24,655 bases of DNA from an uncultured Eubacteriales bacterium (lineage in GTDB: Bacteria > Bacillota > Clostridia > Oscillospirales > Oscillospiraceae). The stretch covers positions 1 through 24,655 of the forward strand of contig UQQF01000029.1 in assembly GCA_900543085.1 (NCBI GenBank). The letters run 5' to 3'. A program made the translations under genes and the position numbers. Below, in pieces: positions 1 to 6,604 of the stretch. A model generated the notes under the pieces. The model searched no databases, was not told the DNA's origin, and saw only the letters and a program-made list of their open reading frames with translations. How positions within the stretch are numbered: the stretch's first letter is position 1; each line of letters starts with the position of its first letter.

Positions 1-214
1 CCTGGATCTGCGGATAGCTCATGCCGTCGCCGATGAACAGGAACACGTACTTGGGACTTTCAAGGTCGCCGGAAGCCAGGGCGCTGACCTGGGGAGTGGT
101 CTCGGCGGGGTTCTGGGTGGGGTTGGCGGCATTGGCATCCTGGCCGCAGCCGGAGAGCAGACCCAGCGCCATGGCGCCGGTGAGCGCAAGAGCGGCTATG
201 TTTTTCTTTTTCAT
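1..214 (-). CDS. alkaline phosphatase, lipoprotein, 5' end only (partial)
   Basis: Only the first 71 codons lie in the window; the gene runs off the left edge. The protein begins MKKKNIAALALTG, followed by a hydrophobic stretch and a lipobox (L20-S21-G22-C23). It is therefore predicted to be exported and lipid-anchored at Cys23. A low-complexity linker rich in N, P, T and Q follows. Residues 56-66 then read KYVFLFIGDGM, the family signature around the first metal-binding aspartate (D63; equivalent to the DGM motif of PhoA-type enzymes). Family role: hydrolysis of phosphate monoesters outside the membrane to scavenge phosphate. The ATG at 214 has GGAGG six bases upstream. It diverges from the DUF4914 gene. 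The class is fairly sure; the subfamily cannot be judged from so short a piece. Confidence 0.8.
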   Translation of the reverse strand, partial: MKKKNIAALALTGAMALGLLSGCGQDANAANPTQNPAETTPQVSALASGDLESPKYVFLFIGDGMSYPQIQ

Positions 215-277
215 ACATTTCCTCCGTTTGTCGCATGTTGAGCGTTTGATTTCGCGTTTCAAGTGCGGTACGGGTAT

Positions 278-306
278 ATTTTAGGTTTGGTTTATCAAAT
301 GCTCAA
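278..306 (-). promoter_or_regulatory. candidate sigma-70 type promoter of the alkaline phosphatase
   Basis: On the minus strand TTGAGC (306-301) and TAAAAT (283-278) are 17 bases apart, about 60 bases upstream of the start codon. The -35 is imperfect, as would suit an activator-dependent promoter. I could not find convincing repeated Pho boxes. Confidence 0.45.
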
Positions 307-550
307 CCGGCTCCAGGTTAAATCTGTGTGAGCGGATTTCCACACGGGCGTGGTATTTTCAGCTCTGCCGCGCGTTTTTCCGGCCATATCCGGCGCAAAT
401 CTGCCCGGGCGTAAAATCGGGGAAAAATCCGTATGAAGCGAAGGTCGATTTGGCGCATATTGTGTATCTCGAAGGCAAAAATTGTGCAACCTGCCCTAGT
501 TTTCCCGCGCCGTAGCGTGGGAATTATTGTACCGGCACTTCGTTTTCTTC

Positions 551-578
551 TTGACAAAGCGAAGGAATACTTTAAAAT
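551..578 (+). promoter_or_regulatory. promoter of the DUF4914 gene
   Basis: Consensus TTGACA (551-556) and TAAAAT (573-578) are separated by 16 bases. The predicted start near 585 gives a leader of roughly 30 nt. Confidence 0.7.
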
Positions 579-617
579 ATACGTGTACGCCTGCGTACAG
601 AAAGCGAGGCAAGCCCA

Positions 618-2495
618 TTGAACATACTGTTTGAACGCTTCACGCTCCCGGAGGGACTGCGTAAGATCATCTACAACAGCCCCAGCGTAATCATCCCCAC
701 GAGCAAGGATCAGCTCTTTGAACTCATATTCGGCAACGAATACACCGACAAGATAGAGGTGCTCTACGACGTAAACGGCAAGAGCATCAAGGAGGCCGAG
801 GTCGTCCGCTGCAAGAACGGCGCAGCCGTGAATTACCCCGAGGACTACATGCGCCGCCGCGACCCCGACTGCATGCGCATCGCGGACGACGAGCCGACAG
901 ACAAGCCGCGCTTCAAGGACGTCTACGGCTACGAATTTGACGAGCTGCGGCGCGACACCTTCCGCTGGCTCACCCGCCAGGAGCTCATCCTGGTGCCCTT
1001 CAAGTCCGGCGGCTACGACTACGGCTACGACAGCCTGCTGGTCTGCCCGCGCAACGCGGCCTTCTTCGGCTTTGCGATGGCGCAGCTCCAGGCCTTTGTC
1101 GACCTGCGCACGGTGGAGAACTTCAAGCCCCGCGCGGTGGTCTACGCCGCGCCCCCGTTCCGGCACACGCACTTCGGCGGCAAGCAGGTCGTCGTCCACT
1201 GCCGCCACAAGGATCTGCACGAGGTGTTCTCCTACAACCTCTACCCCGGGCCGAGCGCCAAGAAGGGCATCTACTCCGTGCTCATCGACATCGGCGAGAA
1301 GGAGGGCTGGGTCACCGCCCACGCCTCCAGCGCGCGCATCATCACGCCTTACGAAAACGAGATGGTCATGATGCACGAGGGCGCCTCCGGCGGCGGCAAG
1401 AGCGAGCTGCTGCAGGACGTCATGCGCGCCCCCGACGGCCGCGTGCTGCTGGGCGTGAACCTGGTCACCGGCGAGGAGAGCTACATCTCCATGAGCGACA
1501 CCTGTACAATCGCCCCTGTCACCGACGACATGGCCATGTGCCCGCCGAGCATACAGGATAACTCCGGCAAGCTCTGCCTCACCGACGGCGAGGACGGCTG
1601 GTTCGTCCGCGTCGACGGCATAACCGAGTACGGCTGCGAGCCGCAGTACGAGAAGATAGCCATACACTCCAAGGAGCCGCTGATGTTCCTCAATCTGCAG
1701 GCAGTGCCGCGCGCGACCTGCCTGCCCTGGGAGCACGTGCTCGACTCCAACGGCAAGCCCTGCCCGAACCCGCGCGTGATAGTGCCGCGCAGGCTCATCT
1801 CCAACGTGGTCAACAGCCCCGTCGAGGTCGACGTGCGCTCCTTCGGCGTGCGTATGCCGCCCGCCACGGCCAAAGAGCCGACCTACGGCATCATGGGTCT
1901 GATGCACATCATCCCGCCCGCGCTGGCCTGGCTGTGGCGCCTGGTCGCCCCGCGCGGCTTCAAGAACCCCTCCGTCAGCGGCGAGACCCCGCTGGGCAGC
2001 GAAGGCGTCGGCTCCTACTGGCCCTTCGCCACCGGCAAGCGCGTGACGCAGGCCAACCTCCTGCTGGAGCAGATACTCGCCAGCCCCAACACCCGCTACG
2101 TGCTCATACCCAACCAGCACATCGGCTCCTACCGCGTGGGCTTCGCGGCGGAGTGGATAGCGCGCGAGTACCTCGCCAGGCGCGGCGGCGTCAACATGAA
2201 GATGGATAGGCTCAGCCCCGCCCGCTGCGAGCTGATGGGCTACGCGCTCAACGAGATGAAGGTCGACGGCCAGCGCATCTCCAGCCGCTTTCTGCGCCCC
2301 GAGCGTCAGGAGTCCCTCGGCGAGGAGGGCTACGACAAGGGCGCCGAGATCCTCTACGACTTCTTCGGCAAGGTGCTCGCCGAGTACAATCTCGACGAGA
2401 TGGATCCCACGGGACGCCGTATCATAGAGTGCTTCCACGACCACGGCAGCGTGGAGGACTACTGCGGCATCATCCCCCTCGGCCTGAGGCCGTAA
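618..2495 (+). CDS. DUF4914 family protein with HprK/PEPCK-like P-loop
   Basis: A 625-aa soluble protein that I recognise as DUF4914, a family without an established function. The clearest motif is a P-loop, GASGGGKSE (residues 255-263, K261). It resembles the GxSGxGKSE loop of HPr kinase and the P-loop of ATP-dependent PEP carboxykinase more than ordinary ATPases. Flanking conserved-looking segments are TDDMAMCPPS, GIMGLMHIIPPALAWLWRLV and GSYWPFATGKRVTQ. A nucleotide-dependent kinase or carboxykinase-like activity is inference only. The start is taken as TTG at 618, behind AGCGAGG and downstream of a good promoter; the next in-frame ATG is about 230 bases further in and would remove conserved-looking sequence. 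It appears monocistronic and is closed by a strong terminator. Confidence 0.75.
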   Translation: MNILFERFTLPEGLRKIIYNSPSVIIPTSKDQLFELIFGNEYTDKIEVLYDVNGKSIKEAEVVRCKNGAAVNYPEDYMRRRDPDCMRIADDEPTDKPRFKDVYGYEFDELRRDTFRWLTRQELILVPFKSGGYDYGYDSLLVCPRNAAFFGFAMAQLQAFVDLRTVENFKPRAVVYAAPPFRHTHFGGKQVVVHCRHKDLHEVFSYNLYPGPSAKKGIYSVLIDIGEKEGWVTAHASSARIITPYENEMVMMHEGASGGGKSELLQDVMRAPDGRVLLGVNLVTGEESYISMSDTCTIAPVTDDMAMCPPSIQDNSGKLCLTDGEDGWFVRVDGITEYGCEPQYEKIAIHSKEPLMFLNLQAVPRATCLPWEHVLDSNGKPCPNPRVIVPRRLISNVVNSPVEVDVRSFGVRMPPATAKEPTYGIMGLMHIIPPALAWLWRLVAPRGFKNPSVSGETPLGSEGVGSYWPFATGKRVTQANLLLEQILASPNTRYVLIPNQHIGSYRVGFAAEWIAREYLARRGGVNMKMDRLSPARCELMGYALNEMKVDGQRISSRFLRPERQESLGEEGYDKGAEILYDFFGKVLAEYNLDEMDPTGRRIIECFHDHGSVEDYCGIIPLGLRP

Positions 2496-2506
2496 AAGCA
2501 AAAACC

Positions 2507-2544
2507 AGCCCCTCCGGCGCAATATGCGCCGGAGGGGCTTTTTC
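2507..2544. terminator. bidirectional intrinsic terminator
   Basis: A perfect 15-bp stem (2507-2521 with 2525-2539, arm AGCCCCTCCGGCGCA) has an ATA loop and T5 on the plus strand. On the minus strand the stem is followed by GGTTTTTG. It lies between the convergent DUF4914 gene and the Cys-rich membrane protein gene and can serve both. Confidence 0.9.
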
Positions 2545-2554
2545 TTGTCGTCCG

Positions 2555-3412
2555 TCAGACGTTTCCGTCCGTTTTCTGAATTTTTCGGAATACCTCGGCG
2601 CTGTTCCACAGGCTCACAAGCACGACCACCTTCAGTGCCAGAGCCGCTATCGCGCAGACGAAGGACAGCAGCAGCGCAAGTGTCGGAACCGCAAGCATCA
2701 GCAGCAGCGTGACAAGTACGCCGGCGAGAACCAGCAGGTTCCACTTCCATATCTTCCGCCACCGCTTTGAGAGCGAGTATGCAAACGGCAGCGTCGCCCC
2801 GGAGTGCGCCTCCAGCTCGCAGTACAGCGCGTAATAGCTCGTGGCCAGGCCGGCCAGCGAAACCAGCAGCGCGAGCCCCGCGGCCTCCGCCATGACGGCT
2901 CCGGCAGAGATGAGGAGCGCGCCAACATTCACGGCTACGGCCGCCAGCCCGGCAAACGAGGCCCGGCGGTAGCGCGTGTTGGCTCCGGCCATGTACAGCA
3001 GCACCGCGTAATACGCCAGACCCACGACCGCCGCAAGCATATCTCCGGCCTCGCCCAGCGCCGGCCAGCGCGCGGCCACGCTGTCCATGGTCATGACGCT
3101 GGTCACTATCAGGAGCAGCGAGAGGGCGAACAGGGCGGTCAGGCCGTTGGCCATTTTCCGGGCCGTCGCGGCCGGGAGGCGCATCGGCTTTGGGTCTTCC
3201 AGGTGCTCAATCGGGTCGAGCGCATCCAGCAGGCCGCAGTCCACGTACTCCGGGCAATGGCCGCAGTTATCAAAGCCCCTGCCCTGACAGCAGACGGCGA
3301 TTTCGCACTCCCCGCCCCGGACACGGCTGGCGCCGGATTGGCAGCCAGGGCACGCTTTTCGCTCAAAGCGCAGGCACTTCTCGCAGTCTTTGGTGCACCA
3401 GGTATCTGCCAT
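2555..3412 (-). CDS. Cys-rich DUF3795-like domain fused to a membrane domain
   Basis: 285 aa. The first 60 residues hold eleven cysteines (C6, C10, C13, C21, C24, C36, C41, C42, C50, C53, C59) in the arrangement CxxxCxxC..CxxC..C..CC..CxxC..C. This resembles DUF3795 zinc/metal-binding domains (ACPGC, GFDNCGHCPEY). After a short linker come about six predicted membrane segments (near 88-108, 124-142, 152-172, 174-196, 222-242, 245-268), so the Cys-rich head is probably cytoplasmic. The function is unknown; metal binding is inferred from the cysteines. ATG at 3412 has AAGGTG just upstream. It lies 79 bases after the DUF2804 gene in the same direction, but I cannot tell whether it is co-transcribed. 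Confidence 0.7.
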   Translation of the reverse strand: MADTWCTKDCEKCLRFERKACPGCQSGASRVRGGECEIAVCCQGRGFDNCGHCPEYVDCGLLDALDPIEHLEDPKPMRLPAATARKMANGLTALFALSLLLIVTSVMTMDSVAARWPALGEAGDMLAAVVGLAYYAVLLYMAGANTRYRRASFAGLAAVAVNVGALLISAGAVMAEAAGLALLVSLAGLATSYYALYCELEAHSGATLPFAYSLSKRWRKIWKWNLLVLAGVLVTLLLMLAVPTLALLLSFVCAIAALALKVVVLVSLWNSAEVFRKIQKTDGNV

Positions 3413-3491
3413 ATCACCTTCCCCATTTCAAGCTTTTAAGTTTGCTTTAACTTGCGGTGAAAACTTATGCCGGCTCCGCGCCGTGCGCCGG

Positions 3492-4523
3492 TTACCACTT
3501 GTTGTCCACGCGCTCGGCAAAGCCGGGGAAGTCGCGGATGCGTATTTTCTTGCCGTTGTCCAGCACCGCCGTGCCGGTGAACAGGCCGAACACCTGGTGC
3601 TGGTCGCTCTTGAGCAGCTTGACGTCCATGTTCGCCGCCCTGTCCAGCACGGGCCGGAAGTCCATTTCAAAGCGGTTGTCGTCGCTGGTGAAGCTCCAGG
3701 GCGACATGTAGTCGAACTTGCCCGCCCGGCGGGGTATGTTGAAGCTCACGCGCGAGAGCTTGTGCAGTCTGCCGTCGTAGAACAGCGCGTTCTCCGTGGC
3801 GGCCGAGGTGTCGCCGAAGCCGTAGCCTATGTTGAAGCCGAAGGGCACCCCCTCCGCCTCGCCCGAGGCGCTTCCCCAGTACCAGGTGTTCTTGTACGTC
3901 CACACCCCGCGCCCCCAGTCCAGCACGGCGAAGGCCGTGTCGGGCTCGAACTCGTAGTGCCGGCCGCGAACCACGACCGTGCCTGACGCGCGCATACAGT
4001 TTATCTTCTGGTTGTAGTAGAAGTGCGCCTTCTTGTGGAAGGGCGTGCACATGACTATGCTCTCCTCCGGCTCGTGCGTGAGCACTATCTCGCCCTGTAT
4101 GGGCATGCTGCCGGAGAAGTCCTGCATGGCGAAGGTCAGCTTCCTGCCGCCGGGTATGTGCCGGAAGGACATGGAGTAGTTCTTGCCGCTGACGGACACG
4201 TCGCCGGCGGCGGAGCTCTCGGGCAGCTCCCTCCGGCCGAGGGGCATGACGCTCATCGGCGAGACCGTCTGCTGCCAGAGGTTCTCCAGGTCGATGAAGC
4301 TTATGGAGTCCAGCCCCATGTAGCCGTTGTCCGCCACCGTGAGCGCCAGGGCGAAGCGCCCGTTGTTCACGAGGTAGTAGTCCCACTCTTTGATGCGCAC
4401 CGCGCCGGCCTTGACGGCCTTGCGCGAGTAAACGGGCAGCAGCCGGCGGGCGAAGCCCGGCTCGGCGATGTTGCCGTTGGCGTCGAGCAGGGGGCGGGTT
4501 CTGGTGATTTCGTGCTGTATCAC
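3492..4523 (-). CDS. DUF2804 family protein
   Basis: 343 aa, full length for DUF2804. The family pattern is clear throughout: RIKEWDYYLVNNGRFAL near 43-60, ADNGYMGLDS near 64-73, TPFHKKAHFYYNQKINC in the middle, then VLDWGRGVWTYKNTWYWG, GFNIGYGFGD and SAATENALFY. It ends FPGFAERVDNKW. There is no signal peptide or membrane segment. The molecular function of the family is not established. Translation starts at a GTG (4523) that overlaps the dnaC stop codon (GTGA), so it is almost certainly translationally coupled to the helicase loader. That pairing is the odd thing about it, since nothing in the protein suggests a replication role. Confidence 0.85.
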   Translation of the reverse strand: MIQHEITRTRPLLDANGNIAEPGFARRLLPVYSRKAVKAGAVRIKEWDYYLVNNGRFALALTVADNGYMGLDSISFIDLENLWQQTVSPMSVMPLGRRELPESSAAGDVSVSGKNYSMSFRHIPGGRKLTFAMQDFSGSMPIQGEIVLTHEPEESIVMCTPFHKKAHFYYNQKINCMRASGTVVVRGRHYEFEPDTAFAVLDWGRGVWTYKNTWYWGSASGEAEGVPFGFNIGYGFGDTSAATENALFYDGRLHKLSRVSFNIPRRAGKFDYMSPWSFTSDDNRFEMDFRPVLDRAANMDVKLLKSDQHQVFGLFTGTAVLDNGKKIRIRDFPGFAERVDNKW

Positions 4524-5524
4524 AGTCCACGCTCCTTCCTTATGCGGCGGATGTCGCTGCCCGCGAAGGTCAAAAGCTCGTACTCCCCGGCGAGGCGCGA
4601 GGCGATCTGCCCGCCGTAGCGGCGCTGTATCTCCTCGTCGGAGAGGTTGGTGGAGATGATGGTCTGCCGGTTACCGCTAAGGCGCGTGTTCACCAGCTGG
4701 TACAGCGCCGAGACGGTGAAGCTGGTCGTCATCTCCGTGCCCAGGTCGTCGAGTATCATGAGGTCGCAGTCGAGGTATTCCCTGACCTTGGCCGCGGCGG
4801 ACTCGGCCTCGGCCGCGTCGCGGGAGAAGCGCTGCGTCTCAAATTCGCCCAGCGCCCTCGGCGCGCTCTCATACGCCACGGAGCAGCCCTTCCCGGCCAC
4901 CTCGCGGGCGATGCAGGCCGAGAGGAAGGTCTTGCCCAGCCCCGGCCCGCCGCGGAAGATGAGGCTGGGTGAGCCGGACGAGAAGTTGGCCGCATACGCC
5001 CGGCAGGTCTCAAACACTATGCTCATCACCTCGCGCGGCGAGGCGCCCAGCGCGGGGTCTGTCTCCGCGCTGTAGTAGTCCAGGCGGAAGTCGGCAAAGG
5101 TCTCGCCCCCGTCGCGCAGCAGCCCGCTCAGCTCGCGCGTGAGCTCAGCCTTGTACTCGCGCTTGAGGCACTCGCACATCTCTATGCCGTCGTAGCCGGT
5201 GTCGTGGCAGCGGCGGCAGTCGTATATCTCGTCGAGGTAGTCTTCGCCGTAGCCCGCGGCGCGCAGCAGCGCGGCTCGCTCGGCCTGGAGGCGCAGGTTG
5301 TCCTCGCGTATGGCGGCGATCTTCGAGTGCGAGTCGCTCTCGCGGCTGAAGGTCAGCGCGCAGAGCGAGGCCATCTGACGGCGCAGGGCGGCGTCGATCT
5401 CCTTTATCCTGGGTATGCGCGCATATACGCGCTCCGTCCTCCGCGCCTGTTCGGCCAGGTTCTCCTCGTGGCGGCGGGATATCGCCTCCCTCGCCCGGGA
5501 GAGTATTGCGCCGTTATATGCCAA
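4520..5524 (-). CDS. dnaC: replicative helicase loader, DnaC/DnaI type AAA+ ATPase
   Basis: 334 aa. An N-terminal helical region (1-95) precedes a zinc-finger-like segment CRRCHDTGYDG...CEC (C103, C106, C117, C119), typical of Firmicute DnaI-type loaders. The AAA+ domain follows: Walker A GGPGLGKT (192-199), Walker B LMILDD (255-260), sensor-1 STN (291-293) and SRL with the likely arginine finger (R310). Family role: ATP-dependent loading of the hexameric DnaB-type helicase onto origin DNA. The start is a TTG at 5524, preceded by AAGGAG with about 8 bases of spacing; no ATG fits the frame there. It follows dnaD by 16 bases and overlaps the DUF2804 gene, so the three form one operon. Confidence 0.92.
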   Translation of the reverse strand: MAYNGAILSRAREAISRRHEENLAEQARRTERVYARIPRIKEIDAALRRQMASLCALTFSRESDSHSKIAAIREDNLRLQAERAALLRAAGYGEDYLDEIYDCRRCHDTGYDGIEMCECLKREYKAELTRELSGLLRDGGETFADFRLDYYSAETDPALGASPREVMSIVFETCRAYAANFSSGSPSLIFRGGPGLGKTFLSACIAREVAGKGCSVAYESAPRALGEFETQRFSRDAAEAESAAAKVREYLDCDLMILDDLGTEMTTSFTVSALYQLVNTRLSGNRQTIISTNLSDEEIQRRYGGQIASRLAGEYELLTFAGSDIRRIRKERGL

Positions 5525-5540
5525 TGTGTACTCTCCTTCC

Positions 5541-6464
5541 TCAGCCGTTCTTCACCTTGTCGTAGAGCTTGCGCATACGCTCCAGCTCGTCGGCTCCCGG
5601 CTGGGCGGGGCGCTGAGCGCTGCTCTGCCGCCGCCTCGGCGCGTCGCCGCGCTCTATCTCCTCCGGGGTGTGCAGCCCCTTTTCGTGCCAGGAGCGTATT
5701 ATCTTGTCCATATAGTTCCATTTGAGCGCGCCGGTATTCGTGACCGTGCGGTCGTAGGCCAGCTCTATGGCCTCGCCGGTGAAGCCGAGGGCGAGCCATT
5801 CGTCCAGGTACTTGCGCTCGCTGGGCGAGAGCTGGCGGTCGTTTATGCCGAAGGCGCGGCGCAGCCGCTCCACCGCCTCGCGGCGGGCTTCACGCTCGCG
5901 TATGTACTCCTCGGCCTGCTCCAGGGTCATTATCTCGCGGTTGACCCAGACGTAGGCCTCCTTCTCTATCTGCCTGGTGGTGGGCACCCGCCCGGCGCCG
6001 TAGCGGCGGCGGCACTCCTCCGCGCAGTGGTGCAGCAGCACCATGATGACGTCCACCGGCAGCCCCAGATAGTCGTAGATGCCGAACAGCGTCCTCGTGT
6101 CCGCGCCCGTCAGCGTGTGGCCCAGCACCCGCTCGCACTCGGCCAGCACGGCGCGGAAGCCCTCGTCGTGCTCCGAGCGGCGCACGATCTCCTCGGCGGT
6201 GTACTCGGGTATAGCGTCGGCGCGCGGCGCGAAGTCCCCGCCGGAGAGCAGCCCCAGGCTCTTGAGCTTGCCGGCAGCGGCGTTGAGGCGCTGCGGCGTC
6301 ATGCCCAGCGCGCGCGCAAGCGAGCCCGGCGAGGTCATGCCCCGGCGCATGAGATATATATACAGCAGCGCGCAGTCGCCGTCGCCGCATTCTATCAGCT
6401 TGTCCGCGTCGACCGCGCTCATCGAGCACAGCTCGCTGCTGAGCCTGTAGCCCCTTTCGTCCAT
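5541..6464 (-). CDS. dnaD: DnaD-family replication initiation protein
   Basis: About 307 aa. The N-terminal half contains a winged-helix-like region (SPGSLARALGMTPQRLNAAAGKLKSLGLLS). It is followed by two DnaD-type helical domains. The second ends in ALKWNYMDKIIRSWHEKG, which carries the YxxxIxxxW motif used for DNA binding in this family, and HTPEEIE follows. The C-terminus is a polar tail. Role: primosome assembly at the origin together with the helicase loader encoded next. I favour ATG at 6464, which has GAGGT five bases upstream. A GTG at 6476 would add four residues but its spacing to AAGGA is only about three bases. The gene leads the dnaD-dnaC-DUF2804 operon. Confidence 0.88.
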   Translation of the reverse strand: MDERGYRLSSELCSMSAVDADKLIECGDGDCALLYIYLMRRGMTSPGSLARALGMTPQRLNAAAGKLKSLGLLSGGDFAPRADAIPEYTAEEIVRRSEHDEGFRAVLAECERVLGHTLTGADTRTLFGIYDYLGLPVDVIMVLLHHCAEECRRRYGAGRVPTTRQIEKEAYVWVNREIMTLEQAEEYIREREARREAVERLRRAFGINDRQLSPSERKYLDEWLALGFTGEAIELAYDRTVTNTGALKWNYMDKIIRSWHEKGLHTPEEIERGDAPRRRQSSAQRPAQPGADELERMRKLYDKVKNG

Positions 6465-6500
6465 GGCTGACCTCACAGTTCCTTAATAGTTCGGACATAT

Positions 6501-6529
6501 ATTTTATCATCTTTTTTAACTTGTAGCAA
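6501..6529 (-). promoter_or_regulatory. promoter of the dnaD operon
   Basis: On the minus strand TTGCTA (6529-6524) and TAAAAT (6506-6501) are exactly 17 bases apart, about 37 bases before the dnaD ATG. Its -35 shares bases with the -35 of the divergent U32 promoter. Confidence 0.65.
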
Positions 6530-6550
6530 GGGGGGTGCATGTGCTATAAT
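6521..6550 (+). promoter_or_regulatory. promoter of the U32 peptidase-maf-mre operon
   Basis: A consensus TATAAT (6545-6550) is preceded by TGC, an extended -10. A weak -35 TTGTAG (6521-6526) lies 18 bases upstream. The leader would be about 48 nt to the ATG at 6605. Confidence 0.65.
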
Positions 6551-6604
6551 GTAATCTGTATCGTTATCTTTAAGTAAACGTTTTGTAATCAACGGGAGGG
6601 CACG

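Larger units (their letters stand above)
215..617. other. divergent intergenic region (about 400 bp)
   Basis: No credible gene here: the short open frames lack ribosome binding sites and recognisable products. It holds a candidate leftward promoter (278-306) and a good rightward promoter (551-578). A small hairpin lies at 502-523, with 9-bp arms TTCCCGCGC / GCGTGGGAA including one G-T pair. That hairpin is upstream of the rightward -35, so it is not in the DUF4914 leader. The middle (about 330-500) shows nothing else I can support. Confidence 0.6.

Noticed and set aside
284..330. Possible Pho box upstream of the alkaline phosphatase
   Set aside because: TTTAACC and TTGAGC occur on the minus strand but are about 15 bases apart. 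They do not form the regular 11-base-spaced repeats described for Gram-positive PhoP sites.
433..621. A 62-codon frame upstream of the DUF4914 gene
   Set aside because: No ribosome binding site. It contains the promoter of the next gene and has no recognisable product.
318..2762. An 814-codon open frame on the minus strand opposite the DUF4914 gene
   Set aside because: It is a GC-rich antisense shadow of a recognisable family protein. Its product is Ala/Val/His/Asp-rich with no family resemblance, and it crosses the terminator and promoter region.
3413..3491. Promoter or terminator between the DUF2804 gene and the Cys-rich membrane protein gene
   Set aside because: A weak 5-bp GC hairpin and an AT-rich stretch are present, but neither a T-tract nor a convincing -35/-10 pair could be placed.
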